In this document: positions 56,992-64,000 of the stretch, piece by piece
Layout: each line of letters starts with the position of its first letter
Position numbering within the stretch: position 1 is the first letter of the stretch
From: Homoserinimonas aerilata
GTDB taxonomy: Bacteria; Actinomycetota; Actinomycetes; Actinomycetales; Microbacteriaceae
Assembly (NCBI RefSeq): GCF_006716125.1
Contig: NZ_VFOM01000001.1
Coordinates: 1,240,001 to 1,304,000 of the forward strand
Reading direction: 5' to 3'
DNA length: 64,000 nt
Notes under the pieces: model-generated
Told to the model about the DNA's origin: nothing
The model's database searches: none
What the model saw: only the letters and a program-made list of their open reading frames with translations
Program-made: the position numbers and the translations under genes

Positions 56992-57025
56992 GGGAAAACT
57001 CCAATACCTGCCCAAAAATGGCACG

Positions 57026-57053
57026 AAAAAAGGGCCGACCCGAAGGCCGGCCC
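57026..57053 (-). terminator. Intrinsic terminator after the DUF3040 gene
   Basis: On the minus strand a nine-base stem (GGGCCGGCC with GGTCGGCCC, one G-T pair) closed by a TTCG loop is followed by six T. It ends the DUF3040 transcript before the mraZ promoter, so dcw transcription starts afresh at mraZ. Confidence 0.88.
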
Positions 57054-57092
57054 ACAATCCCTCAGAGGGAAGGCTGGATGAGGATCAACGAC

Positions 57093-57470
57093 TCAGCGGC
57101 CGCCACCACCCTGACGTCGCTCCCAGCGGTCATTCATGCGATCCATGAAGCCGGGGCCACGAGGCGCATGCGTCGAACCGCCGATGCGCTCCTCGGGAAC
57201 CGACTTGGAACCGCGAGGCGGCGAGATGGCGAGCAGAGCGCCCACGAACACCACGATGAATCCGATGACACCGACAATCGGCTGCTTGACGATGACTCCG
57301 ACGACGATCGCGGCAATGCCCAACAGCGCGATCAGGACCCCGATCGCAAGAACGCGATAGTTGGGTCGTCCGCGTCGCGGATTGACCGTTGAGACGAAAT
57401 CGGCGTCGTTCTGGTAAAGACTGCGTTCCATCTCGTCCAGGAGACGCTGTTCTCGTTCTGACAGCGGCAT
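57093..57470 (-). CDS. DUF3040 membrane protein
   Basis: This 125-residue actinobacterial protein starts with the family signature MPLSEREQRLLDEMERSLYQ (a DUF3040 hallmark). Two adjacent membrane helices follow (about 40-85, VLAIGVLIALLGIAAIVVGV and VGVIGFIVVFVGALLAI), then a basic, glycine-rich C-terminus. It lies upstream of mraZ, where it is usually found in actinobacteria. Function unknown. It is divergent from idsA, with 80 bases between the starts. Confidence 0.9.
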   Translation of the reverse strand: MPLSEREQRLLDEMERSLYQNDADFVSTVNPRRGRPNYRVLAIGVLIALLGIAAIVVGVIVKQPIVGVIGFIVVFVGALLAISPPRGSKSVPEERIGGSTHAPRGPGFMDRMNDRWERRQGGGGR

Positions 57471-57550
57471 GATGACTCCCTCCCGGCCAGCACGACAAAA
57501 TGGCTGGTGACCTCCAATTGTATGCTGCCCCGGCTGGCTAGGCTAGAAGC

Positions 57551-58648
57551 GTGACTGAGAGTAAGCGGTTAGTTGTGCTGGTGCAGGAGACAATCGATGA
57601 TTTCCTCTCGGCCCATGAGGTGACGGCGGGCGAGATAGGAGCGGAACTCTCCCCCTATATCGAGTACTCTCGGGCGCTGCTCGCGGGCGGCAAGCGCTTC
57701 AGGGCGCTGTTCTGCTACCAGGGGTGGGAGGCTGTGACGCAGTCGGCCGATTCGCGGCAGGCCGAGCTCGACTGCATCGTCAGAGTGGCTGCGGCGCTCG
57801 AAATCTTCCACGCAGCCGCGCTCGTGCATGATGACATCATCGACAGCTCAGATGTCCGCAGGGGCATGCCCGCTGCCCATCGGCGCTTCGAGCAGCTGCA
57901 CCGAACATCCGGCTGGGACGGTGACGCGAGCGCATTCGGACGTTCCAGCGCAATCCTGCTCGGCGACCTCCTGCTGGGGTGGAGCGACGAACTGCTCGAC
58001 GATGGGCTCTCCCGCCTGGAGAATCGAGATGCGGCACGGGCCGCTCGCCGCGAGTTCAACCGGATGCGCACAGAGGTCACCTTCGGGCAGTACCTCGACA
58101 TCCTCGAAGAGCACTCCTGGCGCTCGCGGGACGAGGCGGATGTGCTCGACCGAGCCAGTCGCATCATCGTCTACAAGTCGGCGAAGTACAGCGTCGAGGC
58201 ACCCCTCGTGATCGGCGCGCTCATCGGCAATGGATCGCTTGACCAGGTCGAGCACCTCCGGGACTTCGGCCTGCCCCTCGGAATCGCATTCCAACTTCGT
58301 GATGACCTGCTGGGAGTCTTCGGTGACCCGGAGCAGACAGGCAAGCCCTCAGGCGACGACCTGCGCGAGGGCAAGCGCACCGTTCTCGTGGCGATCGCGA
58401 GAAGAAAACTGCCCGGCACATCGTCTCGGCTGCTCGACGAGCTGCTCGGCGATCCGGAGCTGAACTCAGAGCAGATCCGAACCCTGCAATCGTCCATCCG
58501 TCAGAGCGGTGCCGTCGACGACGTCGAGCGGATCATCGCCACGAACACGGAGATCGCTCATTCGGCACTGCAGGATGTCGACATCTCCGACAGCGCGCAG
58601 TCGCAACTTCTCCGCCTGGCTGAATCGGTGACGCGGCGGACCGTGTAG
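57551..58648 (+). CDS. idsA: Polyprenyl (geranylgeranyl-type) diphosphate synthase
   Basis: This trans-prenyltransferase condenses isopentenyl diphosphate with allylic diphosphates. The 365-residue protein shows GGKRFRALFCY, the first aspartate-rich motif HDDIIDSSDVRRG, KSAKYSVEAPL, and the second motif QLRDDLLGVFGD followed by GKPSGDDLREGKRT. The GTG start is six bases after a TAGGCT box (57,539-57,544), suggesting a leaderless transcript. Chain length cannot be fixed by eye; C20 or longer is likely. It corresponds in position to idsA2 (Rv2173) of M. tuberculosis. Confidence 0.9.
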   Translation: MTESKRLVVLVQETIDDFLSAHEVTAGEIGAELSPYIEYSRALLAGGKRFRALFCYQGWEAVTQSADSRQAELDCIVRVAAALEIFHAAALVHDDIIDSSDVRRGMPAAHRRFEQLHRTSGWDGDASAFGRSSAILLGDLLLGWSDELLDDGLSRLENRDAARAARREFNRMRTEVTFGQYLDILEEHSWRSRDEADVLDRASRIIVYKSAKYSVEAPLVIGALIGNGSLDQVEHLRDFGLPLGIAFQLRDDLLGVFGDPEQTGKPSGDDLREGKRTVLVAIARRKLPGTSSRLLDELLGDPELNSEQIRTLQSSIRQSGAVDDVERIIATNTEIAHSALQDVDISDSAQSQLLRLAESVTRRTV

Positions 58649-58666
58649 GCCCGTCGATCACTCCAG

Positions 58667-59005
58667 CTAGGCGAGAGCCTGCGCGACGCGCCGAACCTCG
58701 GCCTTACGGCCTGCACGGAGTGCCTCGATGGGCGAAACACCCAGGCTCTCCTCCGGCCCGATCAGCCAATCGATCGCCTCGTCATCGCCGAAGCCGGCAT
58801 CCGCGAGCACCATCAGCGTGCCCTTGAGCTCGGAGAGTGGCTCTCCATCGCGAATGAAGAGCTCAGGGACCTTCCAGACGCCATCGATGCGACGGGCCGC
58901 CAGGCTGCGATCCTCGATGAGTCTGCGAACCTTGCTGACGCCGAGGCCGAGGGCGTCGACGAGCTCGGGAATGGTCATCCAACGAATTTCGGAGGTACTT
59001 GTCAC
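58667..59005 (-). CDS. Rv2175c-type DNA-binding protein
   Basis: This 112-residue protein matches the Rv2175c family: a winged helix near the N-terminus (WMTIPELVDALGLGVSKVRRLIEDRSL) and the C-terminal domain ELFIRDGEPLSELKGTLMVLADAGFGDDEAIDWL. In M. tuberculosis Rv2175c is a substrate of the kinase PknL, whose counterpart here starts at 60,622. It starts at GTG and is convergent with idsA (18 bases between the stops). Confidence 0.88.
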   Translation of the reverse strand: MTSTSEIRWMTIPELVDALGLGVSKVRRLIEDRSLAARRIDGVWKVPELFIRDGEPLSELKGTLMVLADAGFGDDEAIDWLIGPEESLGVSPIEALRAGRKAEVRRVAQALA

Positions 59006-59112
59006 AGGAAAAGCCTGTCAGAAAATTCGTGGACTGGCTGCACATTCGCGGGCATGGCCGGACCGCGGCGTGTTCTTCCCAGCGATCGGCTCCTCTGGGC
59101 GAGTAGATAACT

Positions 59113-59147
59113 GTCACTTCAGTAACATCAGTCACTTTGATATCAAA
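59113..59147 (+). promoter_or_regulatory. Nine-base direct repeats (MtrA-like) and a palindrome upstream of the LysM gene
   Basis: Three direct repeats stand end to end: GTCACTTCA, GTAACATCA and GTCACTTTG (59,113-59,139). Nine-base GTCACA-like repeats are the reported recognition pattern of MtrA in mycobacteria, and MtrA controls wall hydrolase genes. The perfect palindrome TTTGATATCAAA (59,136-59,147) overlaps the last repeat. The remaining stretch to the gene start (59,148-59,270) is AT-rich and contains TTGACA at 59,178 without a clear -10 partner. Confidence 0.5.
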
Positions 59148-59270
59148 TATTCACTTGTTTCACATTGATCCCTTTGATTGACAGTGAGTTACATCTGTGC
59201 CAGCGTTTCGTATGGGGTCCACGCATCGTGGCCCGACCACGCGCACCGTCGCAGAACAACGGGGATCAGC

Positions 59271-60536
59271 ATGAGCAACACAACAGAACGCACGCCACGA
59301 CACATCGCAGCCCGCGGGCGAAGCAGGGTCGCACGTGGTGCATTCTCGACGCTGCCCATCGTGCTGGCTGGCTCCCTGGCCATGACCATGAACCTCACGG
59401 GGCCGATCCACCTCGACGATGCGAAGAAGACAGAGAAGGACAAGGCGACGGCACCGTCGCAGCTCCGTGACAGCATCCGCAAGGCGCTCGCCTCTGCCAC
59501 CCCCACCACCGCGCCCACCGAACTGCCCGAAGGGCAGATCGCTGTGGCCGCGGCACCGGGAAGCTACACTGTCGTCGCAGGCGACACCATCAGCAGCATC
59601 GCCGGACACTACGGCCTCTCCACCGCATCCGTGCTCGCCCTCAACGGCCTCGGCTGGAAGTCGATCATCCACCCCGGCCAGAAGCTCGTGCTCTCGAGCA
59701 GCGTCACGCCGGTGGCGGCGACGCCCACGACCGCCGCCCCCTCCTCGGGCCGCTACACGATCGAACGCGGCGACACCATCGGCGGCATCGCGGCCCGTTT
59801 CGGCGTGAGCGCCACGTCGGTCCTCTCGGCGAACGGGCTCGGCTGGTCCTCGATCATCTACCCCGGCCAGACCCTTGCGATCCCCGGGCAGTCGGCCCCC
59901 GCGAGCCTCGCCCCGACCGCTCCTCCCGCGTCGACGCCGGCACCCGGCTCCTCGCACACCATCGCCTCGGGCGACACCCTCAGCTCGATCGCAGGCGAGT
60001 TCGGGGTCAGCCCCGCAGCCCTCGCAGCAGCCAACGGCATGACCCTCGACAGCACGATCTACGCCGGCGCCAGCCTCAGCATCCCGAGCGCTCCGGCACC
60101 CGTCGTGGCGAGCGCGGGCACGGTGGTGCCGCTCAGCAACGAGATGGCCGGCCATGCCCGCACCATCATCTCGGTGGGCCGCTCCCTCGGAGTCAGCGAC
60201 TACGGGCTTGTGATCGCCCTTGCCGCTGCCGCCCAGGAGTCGACGCTGCGCAACCTCGGCTGGGGTGACCTCGACTCCGTCGGCCTGTTCCAGCAGCGAC
60301 CCACCGCCGGCTGGGGAACCGTGGCCCAGCTGACCACGCCGGAGCGCTCCGCACGGCTCTTCTTCGGCGGCGATCAGAACCCCAACAAGGGCGTCACCCG
60401 TGGCCTGCTCGAGATTCCCGGATGGCAGTCGATGACCGTGACGCAGGCAGCCCAGGCCGTGCAGATCTCCGCCTACCCGGATGCCTACGCCAAGTGGGAG
60501 ACCTCGGCCCGCGCGTGGCTCGCGCAACTCGGCTGA
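59271..60536 (+). CDS. Secreted protein with three LysM domains and a lysozyme-like C-terminal domain
   Basis: This 421-residue exported protein probably binds and may cut peptidoglycan. The basic N-terminus and hydrophobic stretch (FSTLPIVLAGSLAMTM, about 25-40) form a signal peptide. Three LysM domains lie at about 98-141, 161-204 and 228-271, each with the xxxGDTxxxIA pattern, joined by Pro/Thr/Ala-rich linkers. The C-terminal domain (290-421) contains LVIALAAAAQESTLRNLGWG and GLFQQRPTAGWGT. Glu323 is a possible catalytic acid of a transglycosylase-like fold. ATG 59,271 is used; an in-frame start at 59,178 would put 31 residues before the signal peptide. Confidence 0.85.
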   Translation: MSNTTERTPRHIAARGRSRVARGAFSTLPIVLAGSLAMTMNLTGPIHLDDAKKTEKDKATAPSQLRDSIRKALASATPTTAPTELPEGQIAVAAAPGSYTVVAGDTISSIAGHYGLSTASVLALNGLGWKSIIHPGQKLVLSSSVTPVAATPTTAAPSSGRYTIERGDTIGGIAARFGVSATSVLSANGLGWSSIIYPGQTLAIPGQSAPASLAPTAPPASTPAPGSSHTIASGDTLSSIAGEFGVSPAALAAANGMTLDSTIYAGASLSIPSAPAPVVASAGTVVPLSNEMAGHARTIISVGRSLGVSDYGLVIALAAAAQESTLRNLGWGDLDSVGLFQQRPTAGWGTVAQLTTPERSARLFFGGDQNPNKGVTRGLLEIPGWQSMTVTQAAQAVQISAYPDAYAKWETSARAWLAQLG

Positions 60537-60609
60537 CATCCGCCGACCACCGTTACCGGACAGTTGCCGGCGAGCGGTGTTTTAGGCAGGCATCCGACAC
60601 CCCCGTCTC

Positions 60610-60615
60610 TAGACT
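60610..60615 (+). promoter_or_regulatory. -10 box for leaderless transcription of the PASTA kinase
   Basis: TAGACT ends seven bases before the GTG start at 60,622, the distance expected if the transcript begins at the start codon. No convincing -35 box is visible. Confidence 0.45.
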
Positions 60616-60621
60616 TGAACG

Positions 60622-62553
60622 GTGAGTAACCAGAGTTCCGATCCGCTGATCGGCCGTCTTCTCGACGGCCGATACCAGGTGCGTTCGCGCATCGCGCGGG
60701 GCGGAATGGCGACGGTCTACCTCGCGACCGATCTTCGCCTCGAACGGCGGGTCGCCATAAAGGTCATGCACGGTCACCTCGCCGACGACACCCAGTACAA
60801 GATGCGCTTCATCCAGGAGGCGCGCTCGGCCGCCAGACTCGCGCATCCGAATGTCGTCAATGTCTACGACCAGGGGCAGGACGCCGAGACCGCGTACCTC
60901 GTCATGGAATATCTGCCCGGCATAACGCTGCGCGATCTGCTCAACGAACACAAGATACTCACGACCGAGCAGGCGATCGACATCATGGAGGCCGTGCTCG
61001 CGGGGCTCGCCGCAGCCCACCGAAGCGGCATCGTGCACCGCGATCTGAAGCCCGAGAACGTACTGCTCGCCGACGACGGACGCATCAAGATCAGCGACTT
61101 CGGGCTCGCCAGGGCCGCCAGCGCGAACACCGCGACCGGCAACGCGCTGCTCGGGACGATCGCCTACCTCTCCCCCGAGCTCGTCACGAGGGGGGTCGCC
61201 GACACCCGCAGCGACATCTACGCCGTGGGGATCATGCTCTACGAGATGCTCGCAGGAGAGCAGCCGTACAAGGGCGAACAGCCGTTCCAGATCGCCCAGC
61301 AGCACGCCAACGACACGGTGCCGACGCCGAGCACCAAGAACCCGAAGGTGCCCGCCGAGCTCGACGAGCTCGTGCTGTGGGCGACCGCCCGCGACCCCGA
61401 GCAGCGCCCGGCAGACGCCGGCGCGATGCTCGAACAGCTCTACGAGACGCAGCGCCTGCTCGACTCCTCCGACGGCGACCTCGCAGCCACATCTGTGCAG
61501 CGCACCATGGTCATGCCGATGGCGATCGCCCAGCACGACACGGGCGGGGCCACTCAGGTGCTGAACCCTGTGAAGCTGCCGCGGGCCGCATCCGATCTGG
61601 GCGCGAACGCGGATGCGCTGGCCCACAAGAGCGAGCGTCGTCGCGCCCGGGGCAGCTGGCTCTTCGTCCTCGTGCTGCTGCTCACCGCACTCTCCGCCGG
61701 AACCGGCTGGTACTTCGGCGCCGGGCCCGGGTCGCAGGTGCTCGTGACGGATGTCTCCGGGCTGGAGCCCGCCGCCGCCCGGGATGCGCTGCTGGCGCAG
61801 GACCTGCAGGTCGCAGACGCGACGCTCGACGACTTCGACCCCGACGCGCCCCTCGGCACGGTCGTGAGAACCGAGCCGGGGGCCGGATCCGCCGTCGCGC
61901 ACGGGGCATCCGTCACCCTCGTTCTCTCGAAGGGGCCCCAGCCGCTGCCGATTCCCGAACTGGTGGGGGTCACGGAGGATGAAGCCCGCAGACTCGTGGA
62001 GGAGGCGCAGTTCAGTCTGGGCGATTCGCGGTACCTCTTCAACGCCGACACCGCCGACGGCATCGTGCTGCAGGCGCTCGGCGCCGACGACGTCGATCTC
62101 GCAGGGCTCACCGAATACGGCGAAGGCCAACCCGTCACGCTCATCGTCTCACTCGGAGCCATTCCGGATGTCTCGGGTAGGTCCGTCGACGACGCCAAGA
62201 ACACGCTTCAGGAAGTCGAGCTGACGGGAGTTGAGGGTGCCGAGGACTACAGCGACACCGTTCCCGCCGGCAACGTCATCCGGGCACAGTTGCAGGCCGG
62301 ACAGACGTCCGTCGCCCCCGGCGGCACCGTCGACCTCATCATCTCGAAGGGCGTCGAGCAGGTACAGGTGCCCGATGTCGTGGGGCAGAGCTGGGCCAAG
62401 GCGAAGCCGCAGCTCGAAGCCGCAGGGTTCAAACTCGACTACAACATCTTCGCCGACATGGCACCGAGCCTCTTCACCGTCTCGCGTACGACGCCCGAGG
62501 GCGGCAGCATGGCCGACAAGGGCGCGACCATCAAGGTCAACTTCAACTCCTGA
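60622..62553 (+). CDS. pknL: PASTA-domain serine/threonine protein kinase (PknL/PknB type)
   Basis: This 643-residue membrane kinase senses peptidoglycan or lipid II outside and phosphorylates cytoplasmic targets. The kinase domain (18-280) has ARGGMATVYLA, the ATP lysine in VAIKV (Lys47), HRDLKPENVLL with Asp141, and DFG at 159-161. A linker is followed by a membrane helix (345-365) and four PASTA repeats (from LVTDVSGL, IPELVGVT, IPDVSGRS and VPDVVGQS). The neighbourhood (idsA, Rv2175c, aroG) matches PknL, although mycobacterial PknL has no PASTA domains, so the symbol reflects synteny. Wag31 and the Rv2175c-like protein are likely substrates. Confidence 0.9.
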   Translation: MSNQSSDPLIGRLLDGRYQVRSRIARGGMATVYLATDLRLERRVAIKVMHGHLADDTQYKMRFIQEARSAARLAHPNVVNVYDQGQDAETAYLVMEYLPGITLRDLLNEHKILTTEQAIDIMEAVLAGLAAAHRSGIVHRDLKPENVLLADDGRIKISDFGLARAASANTATGNALLGTIAYLSPELVTRGVADTRSDIYAVGIMLYEMLAGEQPYKGEQPFQIAQQHANDTVPTPSTKNPKVPAELDELVLWATARDPEQRPADAGAMLEQLYETQRLLDSSDGDLAATSVQRTMVMPMAIAQHDTGGATQVLNPVKLPRAASDLGANADALAHKSERRRARGSWLFVLVLLLTALSAGTGWYFGAGPGSQVLVTDVSGLEPAAARDALLAQDLQVADATLDDFDPDAPLGTVVRTEPGAGSAVAHGASVTLVLSKGPQPLPIPELVGVTEDEARRLVEEAQFSLGDSRYLFNADTADGIVLQALGADDVDLAGLTEYGEGQPVTLIVSLGAIPDVSGRSVDDAKNTLQEVELTGVEGAEDYSDTVPAGNVIRAQLQAGQTSVAPGGTVDLIISKGVEQVQVPDVVGQSWAKAKPQLEAAGFKLDYNIFADMAPSLFTVSRTTPEGGSMADKGATIKVNFNS

Positions 62554-62570
62554 GCCGCAGACACTCCGGA

Positions 62571-62585
62571 TGCCCGTGGCGGGCA
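62571..62585. terminator. Short hairpin between convergent pknL and aroG
   Basis: TGCCCG and CGGGCA form a perfect six-base stem around TGG in the 42 bases between the two convergent stops. There is no T-run on either strand, so termination by this hairpin alone is doubtful. Confidence 0.35.
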
Positions 62586-62595
62586 CCGCACAGCA

Positions 62596-63969
62596 TCAGC
62601 GAGAGCTGAGTTCCTCCGACACCAGGAACGCGAGCTCGAGCGACTGCATGTGGTTGAGCCGCGGGTCGCAGAGTGACTCGTAGCGGGTCGCCAGAGTCGC
62701 CTCGTCGATCTGCTCTGAACCACCCAAGCACTCGGTGACATCATCACCCGTGAGCTCGATGTGCATACCTCCCGGGTGCGTTCCCGCCGCGCGGTGCGCC
62801 TCGAAGAAGCCCTTGACCTCGTCTACCACGTCGTCGAAGCGACGCGTCTTGTAGCCGTTCGGTGTCGTGATGCCGTTGCCGTGCATGGGGTCGGTCACCC
62901 ACAGCGGCTGCGCATCCATGCCCTTGATGGCCTCCAGCAGCGGCGGAAGCGCATCGCGGATCTTGCCCGCGCCCATCCGCGTGATGAAGGTGAGGCGGCC
63001 CGGCTCCCGCTCGGGGTCGAGCTTGTCGATGAGCCTCTCCATGACCTCGGGGGTCGTCGAAGGGCCGAGCTTGACACCGATCGGGTTACGCAGGCGCGAG
63101 AAGAAGTCGATGTGCGCGCCCTCAAGCTCGCGGGTGCGCTCCCCGATCCACAGGAAATGACCCGAGGTGTTGTAGGGCGTGCCAGTGCGGGAATCGATGC
63201 GAGTCATCGGCCGCTCGTAGTCCATGAGCAGGCCTTCATGGCTCGAGTAGAACTCGACCCGCTTGAGCTCCTCGAAGTCGGCGCCCGCCGCCTCCATGAA
63301 CTTGATGGCGCGATCGATCTCGCCGGCCAGGTGCTCGTAGCGCTTGTTCGCCGGGTTCGAGGCGAAGCCCTTGTTCCAGCTGTGCACCTCGCGGAGATCG
63401 GCGAAGCCGCCCTGCGTGAACGCGCGGATGAGATTCAGCGTCGACGCAGCGGTGTGGTACCCCTTCACGAGACGCGCGGGATCGGCGGTGCGGGACTCCG
63501 GCGTGAAGTCGTAGCCGTTGACGATGTCGCCCCGGTAGGCGGGAAGGGTCACCTCGCCTCGCGTCTCGGTGTCACTGGAGCGCGGCTTCGCGAACTGGCC
63601 CGCCATGCGGCCCATCTTCACAACCGGCATCGATGCGCCGTACGTCAGCACGACCGCCATCTGCAGGATCGTCTTCACGCGGTCGCGGATCTGGTCGGCC
63701 GTGGCCGCCGCGAAGGTCTCGGCACAGTCGCCGCCCTGCAACAGGAACGCCTTGCCCGCCGCCGCCGCCGCGAGACGATCGCGCAGCTGGTCGACCTCAC
63801 CAGCGAACACGAGAGGAGGCAGCGTCGCGATCTCGGCCGATGCCTGCTCGACCGCCGAAGCATCCGGCCACTGCGGCTGCTGCTTGATCGGAAGCGTGCG
63901 CCAATAGTCGAGGCCCGCGATCACAGAGGGATCGGCTGGTACGACGAGATCTGCGGACGACTTGGTCAC
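62596..63969 (-). CDS. aroG: 3-deoxy-7-phosphoheptulonate synthase, class II
   Basis: This DAHP synthase makes the first step of aromatic amino acid synthesis from phosphoenolpyruvate and erythrose-4-phosphate. The 457-residue, plant-like class II enzyme shows WRTLPIKQQPQWPD at the start, FLLQGGDCAETFAA, MAGQFAKPRSSD, YNTSGHFLWIGERTRELEGAH, GVKLGPSTTPE, and WVTDPMHGNGITTPNGYKTR. It corresponds to Rv2178c, which in M. tuberculosis is regulated by aromatic amino acids and by a partner chorismate mutase. The window ends 31 bases upstream of its start. Confidence 0.96.
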   Translation of the reverse strand: MTKSSADLVVPADPSVIAGLDYWRTLPIKQQPQWPDASAVEQASAEIATLPPLVFAGEVDQLRDRLAAAAAGKAFLLQGGDCAETFAAATADQIRDRVKTILQMAVVLTYGASMPVVKMGRMAGQFAKPRSSDTETRGEVTLPAYRGDIVNGYDFTPESRTADPARLVKGYHTAASTLNLIRAFTQGGFADLREVHSWNKGFASNPANKRYEHLAGEIDRAIKFMEAAGADFEELKRVEFYSSHEGLLMDYERPMTRIDSRTGTPYNTSGHFLWIGERTRELEGAHIDFFSRLRNPIGVKLGPSTTPEVMERLIDKLDPEREPGRLTFITRMGAGKIRDALPPLLEAIKGMDAQPLWVTDPMHGNGITTPNGYKTRRFDDVVDEVKGFFEAHRAAGTHPGGMHIELTGDDVTECLGGSEQIDEATLATRYESLCDPRLNHMQSLELAFLVSEELSSR

Positions 63970-64000
63970 GAAATGGGTTCCTCTTCGGGATGGGCAGGAA

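Noticed and set aside
59178..59183. TTGACA as the -35 box of the LysM gene
   Set aside because: No acceptable -10 hexamer lies 16-18 bases downstream, so it is mentioned but not called as a promoter.
1..64000. CRISPR arrays, tRNA or rRNA genes, prophage, insertion sequences or integrons
   Set aside because: I saw no regularly spaced repeats with spacers, transposase or integrase motifs, or RNA gene signatures. The only tandem repeats are short and listed above.

Overview
The window is a 64 kb chromosomal stretch of a high-GC Gram-positive bacterium. Gene content and order point to an actinobacterium, most likely family Microbacteriaceae. Supporting signs are a PafB/PafC pair next to tatA-tatC, RbpA, a bcc-aa3 respiratory supercomplex with a di-haem cytochrome c, Wag31 and SepF beside FtsZ, a PASTA kinase next to a class II DAHP synthase, many GTG starts and several leaderless-type promoters. 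I see no rRNA, tRNA, CRISPR array, prophage or insertion sequence. No gap between genes exceeds about 300 bases.

Layout. 1-10,326 (+): end of a HAD phosphatase, then trmI, a two-domain FKBP lipoprotein, pafB, pafC, tatA, tatC, helY, lnt and ppm1, mostly translationally coupled. 10,337-12,976 (-): rbpA, then an nfeD-SPFH-phosphodiesterase operon. 13,092-17,428 (+): an SDR, a UPF0303 protein and an accessory patch (ArsR with SRPBCC partner, RibD/DHFR-like, SnoaL-like, GNAT). 17,409-19,293 (-): a broken helR, the rifampicin-resistance helicase-like gene, preceded by a rifampicin-associated element that carries an extra base. 19,429-29,582: trpD and the respiratory genes. ctaE-qcrCAB run on +, ctaC-ctaD-ctaF on -, with a GNAT gene where they meet and an A-type Fe-S protein beyond. 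29,707-39,353: a metallopeptidase, a DUF3043 membrane protein, pyrD, nrdR, hisD, dnaE and rluD. 39,364-56,838 (-): lspA, wag31, yggT, sepF, ftsZ and the whole division and cell wall (dcw) cluster back to mraZ. 57,093-63,969: DUF3040, idsA, an Rv2175c-like regulator, a LysM wall hydrolase, a PASTA kinase and aroG, similar to the Rv2173-Rv2178c neighbourhood of Mycobacterium tuberculosis.

The most unusual signal is in the dcw cluster. Gene order is canonical, and MurC, MurE, MraY, MurG, FtsW, FtsI, FtsQ and FtsZ keep their active-site motifs. The two genes in the murD and murF positions, however, encode shortened proteins of 352 and 327 residues. Both have lost the ATP-binding lysine, the carbamylated lysine and other catalytic motifs. 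MurD lacks its C-terminal domain and MurF lacks its N-terminal domain. Both reading frames are open, translationally coupled or preceded by a good ribosome binding site. They look like a pair of retained Mur-ligase pseudoenzymes. Since the MurD and MurF reactions are essential, this predicts active copies elsewhere in the genome. A second coherent story is the decay of the HelR locus: a frameshift, an internal deletion that removes the DExx box, and a regulatory element with one inserted base.
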